A stretch of 32,520 bases of DNA from a virus, in the IMG/VR virus record IMGVR_UViG_3300036845_000230, positions 1 to 32,520 of that record; one strand, 5' to 3'. This document shows, piece after piece, positions 16,370-22,764 of the stretch. A program made the position numbers and the translations under genes. The notes beneath the pieces were generated by a model. It was not told the DNA's origin. It made no database searches and worked only from the letters and a program-made list of their open reading frames with translations. Each line of letters opens with the position of its first letter. Position 1 is the stretch's first letter.

Positions 16370-16991
16370 TAGCCTGTTCCTTTCGTGAAGAGGTAAAGTC
16401 GTACACTACTTCTACCTGCTCTATTCCAGTTGAGTCAGAGGTCTGTTCAGTTGTAAACAATGTCTTCACATCAATCTCATTAAGCGTATCCGTGATATCC
16501 GGATACCACTCAGTGCGGAAAAAGAAATTCACCTCATATTGCAATTCAACAAAAGGCGTTTCGTTGGTGTTCTGCGGTGAACCGAATATATGCCGCCGCG
16601 TACCACGCACCACGCTCTCAACCATCACGCCTTCATCATTCTGCAAGTTTTCCACAACCTGCATGAAATGCAGATCTGTGAACATCGTTTTCATCAACAG
16701 CAGAAACGCTTGATCACTTTGCTGCTCGGCAACTACCGGGTCATTGTTGGCAATGACAACCGAAAACCCAATCCGCGCCGTATGACTAAAGCGCACACAG
16801 CCCGCATTCGCATCACCATCTGGCGTCATCACCTCCTCAGCCAGATAAATACCGAGATAAGGCAATTGATCTGGCTGCACCGGCAGCATTCTGTTCTTGC
16901 GAAGCTTGTAACCAGAAAAAGCTGGAGTCACCAAATCATAGATCGTATCACGAATTAGAAACGCAAAGCTTTGGGTTTCTGTAATAGGCAT
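16200..16991 (-). CDS. Putative tail terminator, Mu gp37-like position
   Basis: This 263-residue protein starts at a TAATG junction. Residues about 1-185 form a plausible tail-terminator fold: an N-terminal helix (SFAFLIRDTIYDLV), PDQLPYLGIYLAEEVMTPDG, then RIGFSVVIANND with a helix SDQAFLLLMKTMFTD, and a beta strand pair ending VELQYEVNFFFRTEWYPDIT. Tail terminators cap the tube at the head end and lie just before the sheath genes, as Mu gp37 does. The last about 55 residues are Arg/Pro/Gly-rich and overlap the next gene in the other frame, so that part may be a by-product of the overlap. Assignment is by position and predicted fold pattern. Confidence 0.7.
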   Translation of the reverse strand: MPITETQSFAFLIRDTIYDLVTPAFSGYKLRKNRMLPVQPDQLPYLGIYLAEEVMTPDGDANAGCVRFSHTARIGFSVVIANNDPVVAEQQSDQAFLLLMKTMFTDLHFMQVVENLQNDEGVMVESVVRGTRRHIFGSPQNTNETPFVELQYEVNFFFRTEWYPDITDTLNEIDVKTLFTTEQTSDSTGIEQVEVVYDFTSSRKEQANGERSDQSANAGTEAERKAGSDPGGRIPPRYPGGTGKRETPRRPKAPVRYSFPRDR

Positions 16992-17332
16992 TAGGAGACG
17001 ACGGCTCGCAATTGCAGCGTGACTTCACCACCACCATTGTGCCAAACATCAGTAATCTGGAACTGTCCCAATGCCGGTATGCCACTCGCTGGATCCATTG
17101 GAATATCTACGATATCCTCCTGCACTGGCAACGTGGGAAACTCTGCAGCCCGAATGTCAAAAATGGTTTGTTGATTAGTGATGATGCTGCCATCCTCCAG
17201 AATTACATTGAGCATGTCACTCTGATAGATGCCACGTCCAGGCCCGGTATAGCCGTTCCCAGAAAAATTGGCTGGACGACCGAAGGTGTCCTGACATGGC
17301 GCATACAAGTCTGATGAAAAATCTATCGCCAT
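16991..17332 (-). CDS. Putative head-closure / head-tail joining protein
   Basis: This 113-residue protein starts at ATG 17332 behind an AAGGAG site; in-frame codons further upstream overlap the previous gene and have no better site. The pattern is beta-rich: YAPCQDTFGRPANFSGNG, then SDMLNVILEDGSIITNQQTI, LPVQEDIVDIP and QITDVWHNGGGEVTLQLRAV. This layout resembles small closure proteins of the lambda FII / gpH kind that seal the portal and receive the tail, and the gene sits between head and tail modules, but I cannot name a family with certainty. Confidence 0.6.
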   Translation of the reverse strand: MAIDFSSDLYAPCQDTFGRPANFSGNGYTGPGRGIYQSDMLNVILEDGSIITNQQTIFDIRAAEFPTLPVQEDIVDIPMDPASGIPALGQFQITDVWHNGGGEVTLQLRAVVS

Positions 17333-17700
17333 TTCAATTTCTCCTTCATCAGTATTGCCATCCTGGAACAAAGCTGCTCATACAAGTGTGGCCGCAGGAT
17401 TGGCTTAGTCAAACTCAAGACGCGCGGCGTATGCAGCTTTCGAACGATTGCTTCCCTCACCTTACGGCGCTGGCGCATTACTCCACCAGTGCTGGCTTTC
17501 TTAGCTGAAGGCGTATGCTGCACAATAATCGTGTAGACGCTTTTTTCTTCACGTGTCGTATTCGGTTGGGTGCGACGCATGTCATTCGTCTGCCATTCCG
17601 TTAACTCAGTGCTCATGTCTTCCGGAAAGGCAGTCAGCCGTTGCTCCATATCAGTTATCGTCGCAAGCGCATCCTTGGCGTCTACGAAAACTTCAATCAC
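17323..17700 (-). CDS. Putative HK97 gp10-like head-tail protein
   Basis: This 125-residue protein probably starts with GTG at 17700, which overlaps the TGA of the second capsid gene (GTGA), so translation would be coupled. No clear ribosome-binding site is seen. An N-terminal helix (DAKDALATITDMEQRLTAF), a beta pair (EEKSVYTIIVQHTPS), a basic stretch (GVMRQRRKVREAIVRKLH) and the ending RPHLYEQLCSRMAILMKEKL are reminiscent of HK97 gp10 / minor tail connector proteins, which often end in a helix like this. It overlaps the next gene by ten bases. Function is by position and shape only. Confidence 0.6.
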   Translation of the reverse strand: MIEVFVDAKDALATITDMEQRLTAFPEDMSTELTEWQTNDMRRTQPNTTREEKSVYTIIVQHTPSAKKASTGGVMRQRRKVREAIVRKLHTPRVLSLTKPILRPHLYEQLCSRMAILMKEKLKWR

Positions 17701-18773
17701 CACTGCACCGCATTCATGAACGACGTGTGCGGCGCACGCATGCCCCATGTCGCACGCACCGTCATCTTAAGCGCAAAGGCATCGATCTGATACATAGATT
17801 TCACGGGAACCGCACCGCCGATATTCTGCGGCGTAGTATCTTCCATGTGCAATGCAGCCACTTTAGAAACAGTGAACTGCGGATCGCCGATGGCGAACGC
17901 CAAGCTTTCCGGCTCGATGGCTACAACTGAACCGACTGGCAAGCCAACACTGGCCGCAACAGGCAGAACATCAGTCGCAGGTGTCACGCTGAATTGTCCA
18001 CCGGCCCAGAACCGAATAGCGATTGCCTGCGCCGGAGCAGCCACGAAAAAGATCTTACGACCACCTCCACGAGTGGCAACATCCTGAACCAAGACGCCGA
18101 GATCTTGCGCGCAACTATCAAAGCCCAATGTCGAAGTAGACGTCGGCGGCAACGCAGTTAGACCATTGAGCAAACCTGCGGGTTGCACACCTGATGCTGG
18201 AGCAGCAGAAAACATGGCGGCATCAATTGCGATACCAGCAGCTTCTGTCAAAAGCTGACGGACGACAGCTTCGATATTTGATGCTTCCGTGAGTTCCCGT
18301 GTCATGGTCACAATACAAGCGACCTTGGTCGGCCGCAGCGTGGCACCAGGATAAAGGTTCATCTGGCGCACCGGAATGGGCTGTCCTTCTCCAACCCAAG
18401 TGCCAGCATCCGCCGCATGGACAGAACGACCAGGAACAGTCACGCTCGCTACATTGCCAAGGTCCACGCGCAATGCGCCAGCCAATGCCAAGCGCCACGC
18501 CACTGACATTGCAACAATATCTTCAACGGATTGTTCAATGGCAGTGTGCGTGAGTGGACCAGCCCAAGCCGCATCTGCAGTCGTGGCTTGCGTAGTAGCA
18601 GCACGCTCCAAGAGCGCAAGCGTCAAGCGATCATCCGGATATCGGGCCTTGCAAATTTCCACAGGATCTACACCCTCAATATAGCCTTTGAGGACTGCAG
18701 TCGCTTGCCGCCATACGTTGTCCATCCGGACGTTATCCAAACGAACATTCCAATCTTTACCGAGTTGTTTCAT
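17697..18773 (-). CDS. Second HK97-fold major capsid protein paralogue
   Basis: This 358-residue protein is clearly homologous to the capsid part of the protease-capsid gene at 22765-25311. Shared blocks in the same order are GTWVGEGQPIPVRQ (GSFVGEGQPIPVRQ there), TMTRELTEASNIEAVVRQLL (TWTREMDEYSIPAIEGLLRQ), ALHMEDTTPQNIGG (TLHMEDTTPQDITG) and PVKSMYQIDAFALKM (PVKSMWQTDSLALRM), ending in AVQW against GVQW. It has only a short N-terminal helix instead of the long delta-domain, and no protease. The ATG at 18773 has an AAAGG site seven bases upstream. It lies between the connector and gp10-like genes, away from the first capsid gene. It could form vertices (as T4 gp24 does beside gp23) or be a co-assembling minor subunit; that is inference. 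Confidence 0.9.
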   Translation of the reverse strand: MKQLGKDWNVRLDNVRMDNVWRQATAVLKGYIEGVDPVEICKARYPDDRLTLALLERAATTQATTADAAWAGPLTHTAIEQSVEDIVAMSVAWRLALAGALRVDLGNVASVTVPGRSVHAADAGTWVGEGQPIPVRQMNLYPGATLRPTKVACIVTMTRELTEASNIEAVVRQLLTEAAGIAIDAAMFSAAPASGVQPAGLLNGLTALPPTSTSTLGFDSCAQDLGVLVQDVATRGGGRKIFFVAAPAQAIAIRFWAGGQFSVTPATDVLPVAASVGLPVGSVVAIEPESLAFAIGDPQFTVSKVAALHMEDTTPQNIGGAVPVKSMYQIDAFALKMTVRATWGMRAPHTSFMNAVQW

Positions 18774-18785
18774 GGCCAAGCCTTT

Positions 18786-19490
18786 CTAGACCCAATGACG
18801 AATGTACTTGTTCAGCAACAACTGCACGGTGGTCCATGTTGCTGGCAATCCCAATGTGGGAAACATATTTGGACCGTAGTAGCCTATGCGACTTTCTTTG
18901 TGCGTCAACAGTCGCACGCCATAGGAACCTGGACTACGGATCCATGACATGTAGCTTTCACGGAGTAACGCCTCCACAGCAAACTTCAACGTTCCTGGCG
19001 CACCATCCGGCAGTTCATAACCGCCGCCATACTGAACGTCAATCGTGCCAAGCCATGAACCGAATTGATTGGGCATGTAAAGCGTGCCGGTTTCCTCTTC
19101 CAAAATCCAATAGCCTTGTCCACTTCCGGGCGCGCTACCTGGACCGGAAATCAAATATGGTAGAATATCCTCTCCATTACACGAGATGCTGGAAATATCA
19201 TCCAACTTCACCGGCCAACGAGACAAGTATAGTCGACCCGTAGTCACTATGCTGGCGTCTTCCAATTGCCAAAAGCTTTCTTCAACTTCTTCGAAGGCGA
19301 AAACTCGATTGCACAATTTGGCAATTGTCTCAGACAGGTTCGTAATGAGCTCTTGGATCAACGCATCCCATTGCGTGTTGGTGTCTGGTATCGCAAACTT
19401 CATTTTCATTTCTTCAAGCGACACCAAATCATACGGACCAGCCGGAGCAGTGGCAGTTGCCGGAGTAGTCACATTTAAGATTTGTTGCAT
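18786..19490 (-). CDS. Head-tail connector protein (HK97 gp6-like)
   Basis: This 234-residue protein belongs to the gp6-like connector group that forms a ring under the portal. The N-terminal part (LVSLEEMKMKFAIPDTNTQW, LIQELITNLSETIAKLCNR) is the helical gp6 core. A longer C-terminal extension with a beta region (TGRLYLSRWPVKLDDISSIS, GTIDVQYGGGYELPDGAPG) matches the longer members that continue with AVEALLRESY. The ATG has a strong AGGAG site. It lies between the collagen-like gene and the second capsid gene. Fit to the family is good on helix pattern and position. Confidence 0.85.
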   Translation of the reverse strand: MQQILNVTTPATATAPAGPYDLVSLEEMKMKFAIPDTNTQWDALIQELITNLSETIAKLCNRVFAFEEVEESFWQLEDASIVTTGRLYLSRWPVKLDDISSISCNGEDILPYLISGPGSAPGSGQGYWILEEETGTLYMPNQFGSWLGTIDVQYGGGYELPDGAPGTLKFAVEALLRESYMSWIRSPGSYGVRLLTHKESRIGYYGPNMFPTLGLPATWTTVQLLLNKYIRHWV

Positions 19491-19493
19491 GAC

Positions 19494-20948
19494 CTAACTC
19501 CTAGTCTCTTCTACGAACTGCTCAAACATGGTGCGCAAGTTCATCTTTGGACCCATCGTACCATCGCTCAGCACAGTCATAAGTTCGTAACCCTCAATCT
19601 TGACACCAGCCCAATGCGGCGCGGCTTTGCCTTGTAACCCTTGCACACCACGTTCGCCCGGTACTCCTTTTTCACCCTTCTTGCCTACCGGGCCAGATTG
19701 CCATCCTGGACCGGGAACTTCGCCTGGATTATCTCTTCGGGCAACAAACCAGCCGTGGTCGAGAGTGACAACATCAAGCGCCTTATAAGTTTCCTTCGGA
19801 TCATATGTGCCACGAATATTGAATGCTGCTCCGTCCTTTCCTGCGGCTGCGATGCATCGCCAATCACCAGACGTACTAGGCTCCTTGGCAGTATCACGCG
19901 TAGCCTGCCAGCTTGCTCCGGAGTGAGTGACGACATCACCTTCATAAAAGATGCGATCTGTCCATGGCACAATTGCGCTGATAGTTCCGCGCGGGCCGCA
20001 CTCACCGCGGTCTCCTCGCTCGCCCTTCTCACCCGGTAAACCCCTTTCGCCAATCGCGCCATTGCGGCCAGCGTCACCAGGATCTCCCTTTTCTCCTCGT
20101 TCACCACGCTCACCTTTCATTCCAACTAATCCGTCTAAGCCGTTGCGGCCCGGCTCTCCGAGATCGCCTTTTTCTCCACGCTCACCGCGCTCTCCGCGGT
20201 CGCCTTTTTCGCCGCGCGCTCCTTCAGGACCATTGCGGCCCGGCTCACCTGCTTCTCCACGAAGACCCTGTAACCCACCGGATCCCGGAGGGCCGATGGG
20301 GCCGCTTGGTCCAGCAGGTCCTGGCTCACCGCGCTCACCCCTTGGCCCTTGCTGACCGGGTTCACCTGGATCCCCTTTAACGCCTTCGACACCCGGAGGA
20401 CCCTGCGGACCGACCGACCCGGAGTCGCCGCGATCACCCTTTGTCCCTGCAAGACCAGCGACACCGTTGCTCCCCGGCTCACCGGCTTCACCTCTGTCAC
20501 CTTTCGGGCCGGATATCCCGGGAGTTCCTTGCACGCCGTCGTTTCCAGGAGGGCCGATTGGCCCTTGCTGACCGGGCTCGCCGGGATCACCCTTTTCCCC
20601 ACGTTCGCCTGGGAAGCCCTTTTCGCCCTGATCGCCTTTCTCTCCATTACTGCCGTTGCGTCCTGGCTCACCGGCCTCACCATTTTTCATCTCCAAGGCA
20701 CGTCTAGTAATTTGATCACTGAGAGCATTCGTTCTCTCTGCGTATTCCGCGCGGATCAGAGCAACAATTTCCCCATACTTGGCTTCGATCAATTGAAGCC
20801 TACGGGCATATTCTTGCTCTAGCCGTTCCTCGATCTTAGCAAGAGCATCTGCTCCAGCATCAAGGAGTGCGTCCGGAAATATACCGTTGCTGTCGGAGTC
20901 TTCCGGCTCGGTTGATAAGTGTTCTTGAATATGCGACGCGTCGTGCAT
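19494..20948 (-). CDS. Collagen-like fibre protein inside the head gene cluster
   Basis: This 484-residue protein starts with ATG at 20948, behind a GGGAG site, and overlaps the end of the portal gene by 89 bases. Residues about 36-88 are a charged amphipathic helix (KIEERLEQEYARRLQLIEAK), a likely trimerising coiled coil. Residues 90-323 are about 78 uninterrupted Gly-X-Y triplets, rich in charged GEK, GDR and GEP triplets but poor in Pro at position Y. Then come two short Trp/Tyr modules of CBM5/12-like pattern (YEGDVVTHSGASWQAT, YKALDVVTLDHGWFVA), a second short collagen stretch and a C-terminal segment (SDGTMGPKMNLRTMFEQFVE). A trimeric fibre on the capsid or neck with carbohydrate-binding tips is plausible. 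No catalytic residues are seen. Confidence 0.85.
   Translation of the reverse strand: MHDASHIQEHLSTEPEDSDSNGIFPDALLDAGADALAKIEERLEQEYARRLQLIEAKYGEIVALIRAEYAERTNALSDQITRRALEMKNGEAGEPGRNGSNGEKGDQGEKGFPGERGEKGDPGEPGQQGPIGPPGNDGVQGTPGISGPKGDRGEAGEPGSNGVAGLAGTKGDRGDSGSVGPQGPPGVEGVKGDPGEPGQQGPRGERGEPGPAGPSGPIGPPGSGGLQGLRGEAGEPGRNGPEGARGEKGDRGERGERGEKGDLGEPGRNGLDGLVGMKGERGERGEKGDPGDAGRNGAIGERGLPGEKGERGDRGECGPRGTISAIVPWTDRIFYEGDVVTHSGASWQATRDTAKEPSTSGDWRCIAAAGKDGAAFNIRGTYDPKETYKALDVVTLDHGWFVARRDNPGEVPGPGWQSGPVGKKGEKGVPGERGVQGLQGKAAPHWAGVKIEGYELMTVLSDGTMGPKMNLRTMFEQFVEETRS
19980..20681 (-). repeat. Collagen Gly-X-Y triplet repeat, about 78 units
   Basis: An uninterrupted nine-base periodicity of glycine codons encodes the collagen domain of the gene above. 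The triplets are degenerate at DNA level, yet short exact strings recur, such as the codons for GEAGEP followed by GRN or GSN (four near-copies), so the domain probably grew by internal duplication. Confidence 0.9.
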
Positions 20949-22314
20949 CTTTATTGCTCCCTTGCGGTTCCGGCTTCGCTGGTGCCGGTGGCTGCGGCGG
21001 AGCGGCTGGCGATGCAGGTATTTTCCCCGCTGCACTGAGCGGGACTACTTGTTGTTGCACGCGAGGCTCGTCACCAAATTTCACAGAGTCAAGATCTTCC
21101 GCGTTGCGTGCTTCATTAGGAGAATAGATGCCACCCTGCACACCGCGCGCAAGACCCTCGATACGATCCTTAAAGTCAGATCGCAAAAGTGATGTTGTAC
21201 TGAACTCGACATATTCGTCGGGTTGCCCTTCCAATCCAAATGCTTGATCGAAGGCTTCTTCCACATGATTGAGACAGAAGCCTAATCCAGTAGCGACCCA
21301 TTGTCGCATCATTGTTTCTGTATTTCCGCGCGCGCCTACCGCTGGCAAGCCGACAATCTGCGGTGGAACACGGAAAGCCATCGCGATATCTTGGTCAGAC
21401 AACTTCAGCATTTCTACAAGCTGAGCATCCTTCCAATTTGCGACAGGGATATTCTGTGGCTTAAGACCAGAAGTCAATATCGGCGTGCCACCAACATTGT
21501 TACCTGTTGTCTGTTCTGTCCACCGATCACGCAATGCGCTCACTTGATCTTTATCAAGGTTCATATCCGTGGACAACACAAAGCCCGGCTTGGGCTGCCG
21601 AGCATAGAACAGCATCTGCTGTTCACGAATGGTTGCGCCAGTAATCGTATCCAAATATGCCGCCATCAGCGGCGTCTGGCCAAGCAACGGATTGCGTAGT
21701 TGATCAACATGTAGTTTAATGTGAAGAACATCACGTTGTGGGATTGTCGCTAAAGGACCATAGCGGTTTTCAACAACCCAATTGCCACCGAGCGAATAAA
21801 AGACTTCACCATCACCATCAATCAATGCTCGGCAATAACGATTATCCATCAAATGAATTTCGTCGATTTCAAATCGTGCATTGCGCCTACAATACACATA
21901 GGCATTGCCTTGAAGATAAAGCTGACGCACCGAGTTCAACAAGAAATCAGACATAGTTTGATAATCATTGGGATAACGCAATAGTCGTGACAAAGCTGAA
22001 TTCGTAACTCTTATACGGCCGCCTTTGCCATTGGCCCGCCAATGATCTCCAGGACACATGGCCACTGTCTGGCTGTACGCCCCGACACATGCTTCAATGA
22101 TTGCCAGATTGGCGCTTTGCAGCCACGGAGTATATCCGTTCTGCCACCAATTCAATGAGTTGCCGACATCTCCAGGCAACCATCCATGCGTGACAGGCAG
22201 ATACCACGGACCGGGACGATACTGTCCTTCCGATCCGCCGCTGCCACTCGGCGCGTAACCAGCGGCCGTTTTTAAGACGGCCGCTGCACGTTTCATTCGG
22301 TCAGTGAAGCCCAT
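20860..22314 (-). CDS. Portal protein (HK97 family)
   Basis: This 484-residue portal protein forms the dodecameric gate through which DNA enters and leaves the head. Matching blocks of the HK97 portal family are NLAIIEACVGAYSQTVAMCP near residue 70, LRYPNDYQTMSDFLLNSVRQ, YLQGNAYVYCRRN, VLHIKLHVDQLRNPLLGQTP, and LVEMLKLSDQDIAMAFRVPP, followed by VGARGNTETMMRQW. The C-terminus after about residue 430 is a Pro-rich tail ending in basic residues, overlapping the collagen-like gene. It lies after the capsid gene in transcription order rather than before it, which is less usual for HK97-type heads. Confidence 0.95.
   Translation of the reverse strand: MGFTDRMKRAAAVLKTAAGYAPSGSGGSEGQYRPGPWYLPVTHGWLPGDVGNSLNWWQNGYTPWLQSANLAIIEACVGAYSQTVAMCPGDHWRANGKGGRIRVTNSALSRLLRYPNDYQTMSDFLLNSVRQLYLQGNAYVYCRRNARFEIDEIHLMDNRYCRALIDGDGEVFYSLGGNWVVENRYGPLATIPQRDVLHIKLHVDQLRNPLLGQTPLMAAYLDTITGATIREQQMLFYARQPKPGFVLSTDMNLDKDQVSALRDRWTEQTTGNNVGGTPILTSGLKPQNIPVANWKDAQLVEMLKLSDQDIAMAFRVPPQIVGLPAVGARGNTETMMRQWVATGLGFCLNHVEEAFDQAFGLEGQPDEYVEFSTTSLLRSDFKDRIEGLARGVQGGIYSPNEARNAEDLDSVKFGDEPRVQQQVVPLSAAGKIPASPAAPPQPPAPAKPEPQGSNKDARRVAYSRTLINRAGRLRQQRYISGRTP
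22261..22285 (-). other. Perfect 9-bp hairpin in the 5' part of the portal gene
   Basis: AGCGGCCGT and ACGGCCGCT pair perfectly around a seven-base loop, 30 to 54 bases after the portal start codon. It encodes the ordinary residues AAAVLKTAA, so it may be chance from a GC-rich alanine stretch, but a stem this strong near the start could slow translation. Confidence 0.4.
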
Positions 22315-22319
22315 CTAGG

Positions 22320-22688
22320 CTACGCCTTCGCTGAAGTATGACCGTGTTGCGGATTGTGCTGCCCACCACCACCACTATGCGTCGATGCAGTGGATTGGCG
22401 CGTAGCGTATCCGCCTCTGTTCTCGTGATCAGCTGCCATATTTCGATGAACGCCAAACCCGACATTCGGATCTTCCATCGAACCGTCCTTTGCGAGCTCA
22501 GGGTGTTCCCCAAGCTTGAGGAGATCACACTCCTCCTGCGTCGGTGTAGGCGTGCCCTTCATCGCTTCGATTTGCTTTTCGCGCGCCTGCTTGTCTTTGG
22601 CATCGGATGCGAGTTGCTTCCTGGCGTTTGCCGATGACTCCTTTTCTCGAGCCGATGTTTCCCGAGCCGCTGTTTCTCTATCTGCCAT
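22320..22688 (-). CDS. Small charged coiled-coil protein, unknown function
   Basis: This 122-residue hypothetical protein is between the capsid and portal genes. The ATG at 22688 has an AGGAG site seven bases upstream. The N-terminal 42 residues are a highly charged helix (MADRETAARETSAREKESSA). The middle carries PTPTQEECDLLKLGEHPELA, a motif I have seen in small phage head-region proteins without assigned function. The C-terminal 35 residues are Gly/His/Ser-rich and disordered. Its place could suit a scaffolding aid or a head-decorating protein, but nothing in the sequence proves either. Confidence 0.7.
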   Translation of the reverse strand: MADRETAARETSAREKESSANARKQLASDAKDKQAREKQIEAMKGTPTPTQEECDLLKLGEHPELAKDGSMEDPNVGFGVHRNMAADHENRGGYATRQSTASTHSGGGGQHNPQHGHTSAKA

Positions 22689-22707
22689 TTCAAACTCCTG
22701 TGTTAAA

Positions 22708-22731
22708 GAGGGCGAATGGGTTATCGCCCTC
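22708..22731 (-). terminator. Terminator-like hairpin after the capsid gene
   Basis: GAGGGCGA and TCGCCCTC form a perfect 8-bp GC-rich stem with an eight-base loop, 34 bases after the capsid stop. On the minus strand it is followed by TTTAAC, so the T run is only three bases. It would be a weak, leaky terminator or a 3' stabiliser letting capsid messenger exceed downstream messenger. Confidence 0.55.
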
Positions 22732-22764
22732 CTAGTAATAACCCACAACTAGCTCAAGGGTTTC

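Noticed and set aside
19980-20681. CRISPR-like or tandem-repeat array
   Set aside because: The periodicity is nine bases in frame with glycine codons; there are no constant repeats separated by unique spacers. It is a collagen coding repeat.
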